Assembly: GCA_016199665.1 (NCBI GenBank)
Contig: JACQGG010000227.1
Coordinates: 1 to 36,702, forward strand
DNA length: 36,702 nt
Origin: Acidobacteriota bacterium
Lineage (GTDB): Bacteria; Acidobacteriota; UBA6911; JACQSX01
Reading direction: 5' to 3'
Below are positions 1 to 8,242 of the stretch, piece by piece (positions within the stretch are counted from its first letter, which is position 1; each line of letters starts with the position of its first letter). A model generated the notes under the pieces. It saw only the letters and a program-made list of their open reading frames with translations. It was not told the DNA's origin and did no database searches. A program made the translations under genes and the position numbers.

Positions 1-297
1 ATGAACGCGAATGAACGCGGACAAACACCAGCCGACCCCAACCCGCCCAACTACCCCCAACCCGCCCGAATGACCCCAACCCCCTCTTACGAGCGCAAAG
101 AAACATTTCCGTTCATTCGCGTTAATTCGCGGCCCGTTCATTCGCGTTAATTCGCGGCCCGTTCATTCGCGTCAATTCGCGGCCCGTTCATTCGCGTTAA
201 TTCGCGGCCCATTTTACGCCGCAATCCGCCCTATGCTAAGATCTTTCGCTTTCGCAGTTCAGAACCAATCGGGCACAACCTGGAGGAAACTGCCGCT
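1..297. other. Repeat-bearing intergenic region upstream of the EF-G gene
   Basis: No convincing gene is seen in these first 297 bases. The left end begins with GAACGCGAATGAACGCGG, which is an inverted, partial version of the 25-bp repeat found at 111-210. Bases 40-80 are a C-rich stretch with repeated CCAACCC. The downstream part holds the ribosome binding site (GGAGG, 282-286) of the next gene. I could not identify a well-spaced promoter with confidence. Confidence 0.6.
111..210. repeat. Four tandem copies of a 25-bp repeat
   Basis: Four contiguous 25-bp units start at 111, 136, 161 and 186. Each reads GTTCATTCGC + GTTAATTCGC + GGCCC; the only difference is a T-to-C change in the third unit (GTCAATTCGC). 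The core CGCG-TTAATT-CGCG is close to palindromic. A partial inverted copy lies at the left edge of the window. The array ends about 90 bp before the EF-G start codon. There is no unique spacer between units, so this is a minisatellite and not a CRISPR array. Confidence 0.9.
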
Positions 298-2391
298 ATG
301 AAAGTGACCGACCCTGAGAACATCCGGAATGTTGCCTTGGTGGGGCATGGAGGCGCCGGCAAGACATCGCTGGTCTCTGCCATCCTGTACTCAGCGGGCG
401 CGGTCAACCGTTTGGGCCGGGTCGATGACGGCACTACCGTCACCGATTATGATGAAGACGAAATAGCGCGCAAGATCACGCTGAATTCCGCGCTGGCCTA
501 TTGCGAGTGGAACAAAACCAAGGTCAATCTGATTGACACTCCCGGATATCGCGCATTCATGCACGACGCCAAGTCAGTGATGCCTGCCGTGGAAGGCGTG
601 ATCGTGGTGGTCGACGCGGTGAGCGGAGTCGAAGTGCAGACCGAACTGGTTTGGGAATACGCCGATGAGTTTGCGCTTCCTCGCATGATTGTCATCAACA
701 AGATGGATCGGGACCGCGCCAGCTTTGACCGCACTATTCAGTCCATTGAGTCCACCTGGGGACGGGTCGCAGTCCCCATCCAGATACCCATGGGAGAAGA
801 GAAGGATTTCGGCGGCGTGGTGGACCTGGTCAGGAACAAGGCATACCGCTATTCGCTGGATGGTTCTGGCAGCTTCCGTGAAGAGCCGATCCCGGTGAAT
901 CTCGATGAAGCGGCGCGTTCGTCGCGCGAGAGGCTGATCGAGGTGGTGGCCGAGTCGAGTGATAGCCTGATGGAAAAGTTCTTCGACTCGGGGACCATCG
1001 GCGATGAGGATCTCGTCGCCGGACTCACAAGGGGGATTGCGGAAAACAAAGTGATACCGGTGCTGGTTGTTTCTGCCACGTTCAACGCTGCGGTAAGGCA
1101 GCTGTTGGATCACATGGTTGCGCTGCTCCCCTCTCCGCTGCAGCGCGGGCCGGTCGAGGCCACCGATGCGCGGCTGCAGCAGCCGGTGAGCATCCCGGTC
1201 GATCCCGGCGGCCCCGCCGCCGCCTTCGTGTTCAAGACAATTGCCGATCCGTTCGCGGGACGAATCTCGTTGTTTAAGGTTTTTTCCGGCGTCTTGAAGT
1301 CGGACAGCTCAATTCACAATGTGAACCGGGACTCAACCGAACGACTGGGCGCCTTGCAGCTTACGCAAGGGAAGTCCCATGAGAATATCGCCGAGGTCAG
1401 GGCAGGAGACATCGGCGCCGTCGCAAAACTTAAGGACACCGCAACCGGAGACTCGCTGGCGGACAAAGCGCACCCGCTTCTCTTCAAGAAGGTTTCCTTT
1501 CCAGAACCCGCCATCAGCTTTGCCATCGAGCCCAAGAGCCGGGGCGACGAAGATAAAATCAGCAGCGCCATGGCCAAGATTCTGGAAGAAGACGGATCGC
1601 TTCGCTTTCAGCGAGACCCGCAAACGAAGGAATTCCTGCTCTCGGGGTCCGGCCAACTGCACGTGGAAGTCATGGTAGAGAAGCTGAAAAAGAAGTATGG
1701 CGTCGGAGTAACTTTGAAGCCGCCGAAAGTTCCCTACCGCGAGACGATCACTGCCCGGGCGGAAGCCCAGGGGCGCCACAAGAAGCAGACCGGCGGTCAT
1801 GGCCAGTACGGCGACTGCTGGATTAAGGTAGAGCCCCTGGCCCGCAGCGCCGGTTTCATTTTCGAGGACAAGATATTCGGCGGCTCAATCCCGAAGAATT
1901 TCATCCCTGCGGTAGAAAAGGGGATCGTTGAGGCGTCCCACCGCGGGTTCCTGGCAGGTTATCCGATGGTGGACTTTAAAGTCATCCTGTTTGACGGCTC
2001 TTATCACGATGTCGACTCCTCAGAGCTGGCATTCAAAATCGCAGGGTCGCTGGCTTTTAAGAAAGCCATGGAGCAATCCAAACCGGTGCTGCTGGAACCG
2101 GTCATGAACGTCGAAGTCTACGCTCCCGAGGAATCTGCGGGCGATTTGATGGGCGATCTCAACAGCCGGCGGGGTCGGATCCAGGGCATGGATTCCAAGG
2201 GGCACACCCAAATCATCCGGGCACAAGTTCCCATGGCCGAGATGCTCACCTACGCTCCGGATCTCACCTCCATGACCGGCGGTCGCGGAAGCTTCCACAT
2301 GGAGTTCTCCCACTATGACCAGGTCCCGTCTCACATCGCCGCCAAGATCATTGAGGAGCGAAAGAAGAGTACCGGGGAAGAGACTGCCTAG
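298..2391 (+). CDS. Elongation factor G-like translational GTPase (EF-G paralogue)
   Basis: This 697-residue protein has the EF-G layout: an N-terminal GTPase domain followed by EF-G domains II to V. Visible GTPase motifs are the P-loop GHGGAGKT at about residues 16-23, DTPG at 80-83 and NKMD at 134-137. Canonical EF-G has HIDAGKT in the P-loop, so the missing Asp marks it as a divergent paralogue of the EF-G-2 type. The gene is not beside rpsL, rpsG or tuf, which also argues that it is a second copy. By family it should bind ribosomes in the cytoplasm and hydrolyse GTP, in translocation, recycling or a stress role; which one cannot be read from the sequence. A good ribosome binding site (GGAGG, 282-286) supports the ATG at 298. 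Its stop codon overlaps the possible start of the next gene by one base. Confidence 0.9.
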   Translation: MKVTDPENIRNVALVGHGGAGKTSLVSAILYSAGAVNRLGRVDDGTTVTDYDEDEIARKITLNSALAYCEWNKTKVNLIDTPGYRAFMHDAKSVMPAVEGVIVVVDAVSGVEVQTELVWEYADEFALPRMIVINKMDRDRASFDRTIQSIESTWGRVAVPIQIPMGEEKDFGGVVDLVRNKAYRYSLDGSGSFREEPIPVNLDEAARSSRERLIEVVAESSDSLMEKFFDSGTIGDEDLVAGLTRGIAENKVIPVLVVSATFNAAVRQLLDHMVALLPSPLQRGPVEATDARLQQPVSIPVDPGGPAAAFVFKTIADPFAGRISLFKVFSGVLKSDSSIHNVNRDSTERLGALQLTQGKSHENIAEVRAGDIGAVAKLKDTATGDSLADKAHPLLFKKVSFPEPAISFAIEPKSRGDEDKISSAMAKILEEDGSLRFQRDPQTKEFLLSGSGQLHVEVMVEKLKKKYGVGVTLKPPKVPYRETITARAEAQGRHKKQTGGHGQYGDCWIKVEPLARSAGFIFEDKIFGGSIPKNFIPAVEKGIVEASHRGFLAGYPMVDFKVILFDGSYHDVDSSELAFKIAGSLAFKKAMEQSKPVLLEPVMNVEVYAPEESAGDLMGDLNSRRGRIQGMDSKGHTQIIRAQVPMAEMLTYAPDLTSMTGGRGSFHMEFSHYDQVPSHIAAKIIEERKKSTGEETA

Positions 2392-3383
2392 TGGATCCCG
2401 GGGGTGACTCTGGTTTGATGCGTCAACATCTCGTGGTGGCGGAAACGGATACCGGGATCCGCCTTGACCGCTTTCTCGCCCAGAACCTGCCCGATTACAG
2501 CCGCACATACTTTTCCCGCAGGATCGAAGGCGGAGATGTGGCTGTTAACGGCAGGATTGAGCTGCGATGCAGGCAGGCGGTGCAGGCCGGAGACCGCGTG
2601 GATGTTGATTTCCCTGTCATCCAGCCGGCTGCGGTACGGCCGGAAGAGCTGCCGCTGGATATCTTATTCGAAGATGACTGGCTTGCGGTCGTGGTAAAGC
2701 CGGCGGGACTCGCGGTTCATCCCGGAGCTGGCCGCAAGAGCGGGACTCTGGCCAACGCTCTGGCACACCATTTCAACCGCCTCTCCCGGCGTGACCCGCA
2801 ACGCCCGGGAATCGTTCACCGGCTGGACCGGGACACTTCCGGTCTGTTGGTCATTGCCAAGTCTGAGCGCGCGCATCACCGGCTCGCGCGGCAGTTCCAG
2901 CAACGGCTGGTGGAAAAGTATTATCTGGCGCTGGCGTATGGATCCGGCCTGCAGGCGCACGGTCGAATCGAAGCGCCGATCGGGCGCCACCCCGTCCATC
3001 GCACGCGTATGGCCGTTATCCGCAGCGGTCGCCCCGCCTTGACACAGTATGACGTGCTCGAGAGATTCCACGGCTTTATTTACCTCAGAATCAGCCTGAA
3101 GACGGGTCGGACCCACCAGATCCGGGTACACTTGAGCCATCTAAACCACCCGGTCGTGGGTGACGCCGTCTATGGGAAGGGCCGACTGCAGACCCTTCCC
3201 AACAAGCAAATTCAGGCCTGTCTCCAGCAGTTGAACCGCTTGTTTCTGCACGCAACCCTTCTGGAGTTCTCCCATCCCGTGACCGGCCAGCGCATGCGGT
3301 TCGAATCTCCTCTTCCCCAGGACCTGGAAGGGACGCTGAACTTCGTGAGGAAGCACGATCTTACGATAGACATGATAAAATAG
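2391..3383 (+). CDS. rluD: RluD-family 23S rRNA pseudouridine synthase
   Basis: Enzymes of this family isomerise specific uridines of 23S rRNA (in RluD, helix 69) to pseudouridine. The 330-residue product has an N-terminal S4 RNA-binding domain at about residues 20-75 and a pseudouridine synthase domain after it. The catalytic motif HRLDRDTSG is at 143-151 with D146 as the expected nucleophile, and a late motif reads GRTHQIRVHLSHLNHP. Two starts are possible: GTG at 2391, overlapping the EF-G stop by one base, or ATG at 2418, preceded by GGGGTGA; the second gives an N-terminus closer to family length. It is almost certainly co-transcribed with the EF-G paralogue, so both genes point to ribosome function. 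The exact target uridine (RluD versus RluA/RluC subtype) is inferred from overall similarity. Confidence 0.9.
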   Translation: MDPGGDSGLMRQHLVVAETDTGIRLDRFLAQNLPDYSRTYFSRRIEGGDVAVNGRIELRCRQAVQAGDRVDVDFPVIQPAAVRPEELPLDILFEDDWLAVVVKPAGLAVHPGAGRKSGTLANALAHHFNRLSRRDPQRPGIVHRLDRDTSGLLVIAKSERAHHRLARQFQQRLVEKYYLALAYGSGLQAHGRIEAPIGRHPVHRTRMAVIRSGRPALTQYDVLERFHGFIYLRISLKTGRTHQIRVHLSHLNHPVVGDAVYGKGRLQTLPNKQIQACLQQLNRLFLHATLLEFSHPVTGQRMRFESPLPQDLEGTLNFVRKHDLTIDMIK

Positions 3384-3392
3384 GCTTTCCCT

Positions 3393-4331
3393 ATGACACG
3401 ACGTCTGTGCATTATCCTGCTGGCGGCCAGTCTGAGCGGTCGGGCCGGCTTCCCGCAAGCCTCCAACTCTTCCCAGGATTCCAGGGCACCCCAAGAATCC
3501 AATCCCCAGTTCTTTGCCAGTGTCGACGTGGTCAACGTCCTGGTGACGGCGACCGACAAAAAGGGCCGTTTCATTACCAATCTGGAGCGGAATGACTTTC
3601 AGATCTACGAAGACGGAAAACCGCAGCAGGTTGCGAACTTCAACAAGCAGACCAATCTGCCCTTGGTCCTGGCGTTTTTGATTGATACCAGCAGCAGCGT
3701 ATCGGTCAAGTTGAGCTTTGAAAAAGAGGCCGCCACTAATTTCATTTATTCGATCATGCGGGAGAAGGACCGGGCCCTGCTGATCGAATTCGACACCGGA
3801 GTGACGCTGCTGCAGGACCTGACCTCCAGCGCCAACGAAATAGTCAGGAAGATTGCCAGGCTCACCGCGGGCGGCGGTACGGCGTTGTACGACGCGATTT
3901 ACGAGGTCACCACCAAGAAGCTCCAGAATCTGCCGGACCGAAAGGTGATCGTCATTCTGTCTGACGGCGCGGATGAGAATTCCAAATCAACGCTCCAGGA
4001 AGGACTCGAAAAGCTCCGCCAGATGGATATCGCGGTCTACGCCATAAGCACTTCCAGCTACGGCGCCAGCGGGGACCAGAGGGGCGACAAGGCGCTGGCA
4101 AAACTGGCCGAAGAAACCGGCGGCAAGGCTTATTTTCCCTACACTCCGGCGCAGATGGAACAATACTTTGATTTGATCAATCAGGAGCTGCGCAGCCAAT
4201 ACAACCTCGCCTACGAGTCGACCAACCGCAAGAGGGACGGATCCTATCGCACCATCGAAGTCCGCACCAGTCGCGATGATGTCCGATTGCGCCACAAGAA
4301 GGGCTACGTAGCCCGCCTCCAGGCCAATTAG
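3393..4331 (+). CDS. Secreted VWA-domain protein, acidobacterial VWFA-related family
   Basis: The 312-residue protein begins with a signal-peptide-like stretch (MTRRLCIILLAASLSG) and then a short Ser/Gln-rich linker. Residues 45-85 (VDVVNVLVTATDKKGRF, then DFQIYEDGKPQQV) are the typical lead-in of the family annotated as VWFA-related acidobacterial domain. The von Willebrand A fold follows, with the metal-site motif DTSSS at about 98-102, a GGGTALYDAI segment and LSDGADENS. It likely acts outside the cytoplasm as a metal-dependent binding protein; its partner is unknown. The gene starts 9 bases after the rluD stop and so may be in the same transcript, although its function looks unrelated. 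The family is strongly expanded in Acidobacteriota, which is the best taxonomic clue in this part of the window. Confidence 0.85.
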   Translation: MTRRLCIILLAASLSGRAGFPQASNSSQDSRAPQESNPQFFASVDVVNVLVTATDKKGRFITNLERNDFQIYEDGKPQQVANFNKQTNLPLVLAFLIDTSSSVSVKLSFEKEAATNFIYSIMREKDRALLIEFDTGVTLLQDLTSSANEIVRKIARLTAGGGTALYDAIYEVTTKKLQNLPDRKVIVILSDGADENSKSTLQEGLEKLRQMDIAVYAISTSSYGASGDQRGDKALAKLAEETGGKAYFPYTPAQMEQYFDLINQELRSQYNLAYESTNRKRDGSYRTIEVRTSRDDVRLRHKKGYVARLQAN

Positions 4332-4340
4332 CCCAACTTC

Positions 4341-4432
4341 GTCACCGAACCACGACCGTCAGGGAGCGGCGCGGAATATCAATGGGTTACCGCGCCGCTT
4401 GCCGACGCGCGCGGCTCTGTGACAAAGTCGGG
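4341..4432. repeat. Dispersed intergenic repeat, copy A
   Basis: This intergenic stretch shares roughly 80 percent identity over its first 75-80 bases with 25190-25282, in the same orientation. Shared blocks include GTCACCGAACC, TCAGG, CGGAAT, TCAATG and CGCGCCGCTTG. It lies between the convergent ends of the VWA gene (+) and the glycosyltransferase gene (-). The middle has complementary arms around AGCGGCGCGG and CCGCGCCGCTT, so the RNA or single-stranded DNA could fold. It encodes nothing I recognise. Confidence 0.8.
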
Positions 4433-4459
4433 CTAGGAGTAACGCCGGCGGCGGGCGCC

Positions 4460-5443
4460 TCAATCCTCGAGTGCCTTGCCCACCCCGCAAGCGCGGTTGA
4501 GGCCGTCGAGATCAGGGCTGTCAAAAAGCGCCGGAAATTCTGGCGGAAGTTCAGCCCGAGGCGCGCCCTCCGCAACCAGGCGCCACCACCGGCGCACGGC
4601 TTCAAGAAAGGCTTCCAGGCGTTCCATTTCCATGCTGCGCCCGCGCCTGGCGTAACCCAGGCGCAGCACGTCCAGCTTGCGCCGCATCTCGACGTATGCA
4701 GCGGCGCGATAATTTCGGGGAATGTTGGGAGAGCAGACCTGGGAGTAGAGTGCACGGGCGCGCCAGCGATCCATCCCCCAAAACCTGCGGGAGAGCTGGT
4801 CCGCCTCGCCCCCAAATTTCATCACCAGCTTTTCCGCCACCAATGACACGCGGTAGCGGGCGGCCACGCGCAGCCACAAGTCATAATCCTCGCATACCAC
4901 ATAGGATTCGTCGAAGGGGCCGGTCACGTCGAGAACCGAGCGGTGCAGCATGACCGAGGAGGGACTTAGAACGCAGAGCGGCAGGCACCGTTCGAAAATC
5001 CAGCCTGCGGGCTTGCTGTGTTTTTTCATAGGGTTGACCCGGAGACCCCGCCGCAGCCATATTTCGTCTGTATGACAAACCTTGTCGCCGGTCGCGCCCA
5101 CGCAAGAGAGCTGTTTTTCGAGCTTGGCCGGCATCCAGACATCATCGGAGTCCAGGAAAGCAAACCATTCGCCTCTTGCCAGCGCAAGGCCGACGTTGCG
5201 GGCGGCGCTCACGCCCCGGTGTGCAGTTCGGTGATATCGAACCCGCGGGTCCTCCGGGCAGGACCCGATAGCCCGTCCGCTGCCGTCGTCCGATCCGTCA
5301 TCCACCACGATCAGCTCCCACTGGGGAAACGTCTGGTTCACAACAGACTCCATTGCTCTGGCAAGGACGGTTGCTCTGTTGCGAGTCGGGATTACGACGG
5401 AAACCTGGGGGTTCAAGCGCAGCGCACGTCGGGCAGCATTCAA
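4460..5443 (-). CDS. Family 2 glycosyltransferase
   Basis: The 327-residue product has a GT-A fold start: VSVVIPTRNRATVLARA near residues 14-30, then LIVVDDGSDDGS, the GVSAARNVGLALARGEW motif, and the metal-binding DSDD at about 97-100. A later CEDYDLWLRV segment matches the catalytic acid region of GT2 enzymes. The last third is basic and helical without membrane segments. It should transfer a sugar from a nucleotide-sugar to a cell-surface glycan at the inner face of the membrane; the substrate cannot be predicted. It starts 16 bases after the stop of the HD-GYP/GGDEF gene on the same strand, so the two probably form an operon. A glycosyltransferase paired with a c-di-GMP enzyme would suit exopolysaccharide control, which is an inference. 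The ribosome binding site is weak, so the start is less certain. Confidence 0.88.
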   Translation of the reverse strand: MNAARRALRLNPQVSVVIPTRNRATVLARAMESVVNQTFPQWELIVVDDGSDDGSGRAIGSCPEDPRVRYHRTAHRGVSAARNVGLALARGEWFAFLDSDDVWMPAKLEKQLSCVGATGDKVCHTDEIWLRRGLRVNPMKKHSKPAGWIFERCLPLCVLSPSSVMLHRSVLDVTGPFDESYVVCEDYDLWLRVAARYRVSLVAEKLVMKFGGEADQLSRRFWGMDRWRARALYSQVCSPNIPRNYRAAAYVEMRRKLDVLRLGYARRGRSMEMERLEAFLEAVRRWWRLVAEGAPRAELPPEFPALFDSPDLDGLNRACGVGKALED

Positions 5444-5459
5444 ACCGGCGGACGGGCTC

Positions 5460-7925
5460 CTAGGCAGACGAACGCTCCGTCAGCGGGACGGTGGGTTGCG
5501 GCTTTGTCTTCAAGTCTCGGTCGGCGCGCCGCACCTTGTCGGCATACATGTTCTGGTCCGCCAAGGCAATCAAAACCTGGCTGTCCCGTCCGTCATCGGG
5601 GAACGTGGCGCATCCAACACTGATGCCGACGCTGACGATGGCATCGCCCGCCGGGAGTTCGAACCTGTCGACGCTCCTCTGGATCCGGCCAATGTTGTCT
5701 TCTGCCTGCTGGCGATTGGCCCCGGAGAGCACGGCGACGAACTCATCGCCCGCATAGCGGACGCAGGTATCGGATTTTCGCATCTGGTTGCGCAGAACCT
5801 GGGCAATCCCCATCAGCATGCGGTCTCCAGTCTGATGGCCGTACAGGTCATTGACCGACTTGAACCGCTCCAGATCCATGACCAGAATCGAGACGGGATA
5901 ATTCAGCCTCTCGGCGCGGCGAAATTCCTGCTCCAGAAACGTGTAAAGGTATCGCGAATTGGGGAGTCCGGTCAGCAGGTCGGTAAACGCATCTTCCTGA
6001 GTTTCCTCAAATATGAGCGAGTTGTTGATGGCGATAGCCGCCTGGCGGCTGATTGTTTCCAGAAGGCGGAGATGGTCCTGAGTATATCCATTCTCAAACT
6101 CTGAATACAGCGTGATCACTCCGACGAGATTCTGGTCCATGGACAACGGGACCGAAAGACAGCTCTTGAAATGGCTCTGCAGGTCGCGGGCGGGAGATGC
6201 ATTCAACAACGGCTGATTGTGGGCTGCCACCCATCCGGTGATGCTCTCGCCCTTGAAGAGATGCTGATTTTCAATCAACTGGGCATGGCGTCCCGAGGAG
6301 TAAAAGCAGGTCAGCTTATCCCCCCCCCTCTCCAGCAGGAAAATTCCGCAAGCCGTGTACGGAACAATGTTCTCGATCTTGCTGCCAATGAGCGCCATCG
6401 TTTCAGAAACCTTCAACGACCTGCCAACGTTCTGGGAAAGCTCGTAAATCGCCTGGATTTCCCTGTGGCTGGCGGCGATATCGTGAAAAACCGTCGCATC
6501 GATCCGCTTGCTGACGCTGTTTGGCTCAGCGATGACCGATTCACCGATACTCTTCAACGCCCTTTCCGGGAGAGTACTTTCCGCGTGCCGGGCGCGCGCT
6601 TCCAGGATCTCGATGTTGTCCGAAAACAGTCGTACCAGATGAGGATCGTACGACCGGCCGGCTTCTTTCTGGAGATAGTCAAGCGCCATCTCGCGGCTCA
6701 ACTCGGCGCGGTAGGGTCGATCGGATCGCAACGCGTCATAGCAATCGGAGATGGAGAGAATCCGGGCGCTGATAGGAATATCTTCCGCTCGCAGCCCGTC
6801 CGGGTAGCCGCTGCCGTCCCATTTCTCGTGGTGGTGGCGTACCGTGGGAACAACCGGAAACGGGAAGTTGACCGAGCTCAAAATATCGGCGCCGACATTG
6901 ACGTGCGCCTTCATCTTCTGGAATTCGCTGGGAGTCAGCGCCGTCGGCTTGTTTAAGATGTACTCCGGAATGGCCAGCTTGCCCACGTCGTGGAGGAGCG
7001 AGGCAGCCTTCAGCCCTTCCACGTCGTCTGAATCGGTCACTCCTGCAAGCTCCGCAAGACCGAGGGCAAAGCTCTGCACGCGCCGGACGTGGCCGTGCGT
7101 GGTCTGGTCTTTGGCGTCAATGGCCATGGCCAGAGAGCTGATTGTAGAGTGATACAGCTCGCTCAGCTTCTCAACGTGCTTCTTGGCCTGCACGATGTTG
7201 TCAAGAGAGACCTTGTACGCAAAATAAATCAGCAGGACAATCGGGACGGTGGCTGTGACAAAGTAAACCCTCTCCCGAGGGAGATAAATCACCGTCAGCG
7301 CCGCCGAAGCGGCGCCCGCAAAGTTGGTCAGGGACGTCCACAGAAAATCGGTCTTCCAGAGCTCCAAAAACTGCGTCCGGGTAACCAGCGAAATCGCCAG
7401 CGCCACGGATCCGCTGTTTAACAGGAAAAGAGCGATCGACGCCGCGGCAAGCGGCACAAACAGGCGGGTCTTATCCTCGGCAGAGCCGACTGGAAAGTTC
7501 CCGGCACTGTAGAGATGATAGAAAAGATTGGAGGCGATCAGGGTGGTGATTGCCAGGTTGGAGAAATTGAACAGGATCTTGTACAAGCCTCGCTGGCGGT
7601 TCCGCAAGCTGCCGAGCAGTGTGTCCAGTGCGGAGATAATGACCGCGATGTAGGGTCCCCACCAGAGCATTGCGACGTAGATGAAAACGTCGGAGAGCGT
7701 CAGCGTCACCGACTCGGATCCTTCTCCCCGTGTGGGGATCTTCACCGAGAAGAATCCGCCCATGGAGGCCAGGACGGCGAGGAAAATCCACTCCGAAGTG
7801 CTTCTCGAAGCCTGGTAGAGGGAAAACACCAGAACGGCGCACCCCAGAAGGTTCACCGAATAAATGTACGCCCTCGCTGTCAGGCGCAAGGGCAGGCGGG
7901 AGGCTCTTCCCTCACTGACGACCAT
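5460..7925 (-). CDS. Membrane HD-GYP / GAF / GGDEF c-di-GMP turnover protein
   Basis: This 821-residue protein begins with about seven hydrophobic segments (residues 20-238), a likely membrane sensor. An HD-GYP phosphodiesterase domain follows at about 255-445, with LLHDVGKLAIP (H312, D313) and HHHEKWDGSGYPDG (GYP 373-375). A GAF-like domain covers about 490-635 and a GGDEF diguanylate cyclase domain about 645-800. The cyclase signature is AGDEF (725-729), a variant compatible with activity, and the product-inhibition site RKSD (716-719) lies five residues before it. Both key site sets look intact, so the protein may both hydrolyse and synthesise c-di-GMP. TAAGG lies 6 bases before the ATG and supports the start. 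The adjacent upstream gene encodes the subtilase whose leader carries two c-di-GMP riboswitches, which makes a functional link plausible. Confidence 0.92.
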   Translation of the reverse strand: MVVSEGRASRLPLRLTARAYIYSVNLLGCAVLVFSLYQASRSTSEWIFLAVLASMGGFFSVKIPTRGEGSESVTLTLSDVFIYVAMLWWGPYIAVIISALDTLLGSLRNRQRGLYKILFNFSNLAITTLIASNLFYHLYSAGNFPVGSAEDKTRLFVPLAAASIALFLLNSGSVALAISLVTRTQFLELWKTDFLWTSLTNFAGAASAALTVIYLPRERVYFVTATVPIVLLIYFAYKVSLDNIVQAKKHVEKLSELYHSTISSLAMAIDAKDQTTHGHVRRVQSFALGLAELAGVTDSDDVEGLKAASLLHDVGKLAIPEYILNKPTALTPSEFQKMKAHVNVGADILSSVNFPFPVVPTVRHHHEKWDGSGYPDGLRAEDIPISARILSISDCYDALRSDRPYRAELSREMALDYLQKEAGRSYDPHLVRLFSDNIEILEARARHAESTLPERALKSIGESVIAEPNSVSKRIDATVFHDIAASHREIQAIYELSQNVGRSLKVSETMALIGSKIENIVPYTACGIFLLERGGDKLTCFYSSGRHAQLIENQHLFKGESITGWVAAHNQPLLNASPARDLQSHFKSCLSVPLSMDQNLVGVITLYSEFENGYTQDHLRLLETISRQAAIAINNSLIFEETQEDAFTDLLTGLPNSRYLYTFLEQEFRRAERLNYPVSILVMDLERFKSVNDLYGHQTGDRMLMGIAQVLRNQMRKSDTCVRYAGDEFVAVLSGANRQQAEDNIGRIQRSVDRFELPAGDAIVSVGISVGCATFPDDGRDSQVLIALADQNMYADKVRRADRDLKTKPQPTVPLTERSSA

Positions 7926-8239
7926 GGCTGCCTTAAGTATTTAGAACATCGACCTGAAACCGCGGGATCAGGACCGCCGACGGGAAAGGCGCCCAATAGC
8001 CTTTCCTACTTGTGATATGTTAGCACGAAATCCATGGGAGCATTCTGGTATGCTCCGGCGAAAGTCAATTATCCCAATGAACGATCTTTCCGGTGCTCAC
8101 TCCGCTTCTCCATCAGATCTATCAATCATTGGGCCAGCACTACCCCTCTTAGTCCGTCCAGTAAACAATTTGTACCATCACGATTTTTCCCCCTTTAGTC
8201 CGTCCAGTAAACAATTCGCACCATCACGATTTTTCCGCT
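7926..8239. other. Intergenic region with two perfect hairpins and a 46-bp duplication
   Basis: No gene is seen here. Reading from the HD-GYP/GGDEF gene outward there are two inverted repeats. The first is GGAAAGGC (7983-7990) with GCCTTTCC (7999-8006), 8 bp around an 8-nt loop, which would lie in the 5' leader. The second is GGAGCAT (8037-8043) with ATGCTCC (8050-8056), 7 bp around a 6-nt loop, beside a TTGACT element on the minus strand. No convincing -10 was found. Neither hairpin is followed by a T-run on either strand, so they are better read as operators or leader structures than terminators. The far end holds the 46-bp tandem duplication described separately. Confidence 0.6.
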
Positions 8240-8242
8240 TTA
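8151..8242. repeat. Two tandem 46-bp units after the subtilase gene
   Basis: Units 8151-8196 and 8197-8242 are nearly identical; both carry AGTCCGTCCAGTAAACAATT and ACCATCACGATTTTTCC. On the minus strand each contains the reading (C/R codon) ATT GTT TAC TGG ACG GAC TAA, that is QIVYWTD or RIVYWTD plus stop. This resembles the QILWTD units of the adjacent coding array with one inserted codon. The nearer unit is in frame with the subtilase stop codon. The units are contiguous, without spacers. Confidence 0.85.

Noticed and set aside
111-210. CRISPR-like array
   Set aside because: Units of 25 bp follow each other without unique spacers; this is a tandem repeat. The 46-bp pair at 8151-8242 was rejected for the same reason.
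4382-4846. Plus-strand open frame over the repeat and the end of the glycosyltransferase
   Set aside because: It is mostly antisense to the glycosyltransferase and starts inside a dispersed repeat; no ribosome binding site or domain is visible.
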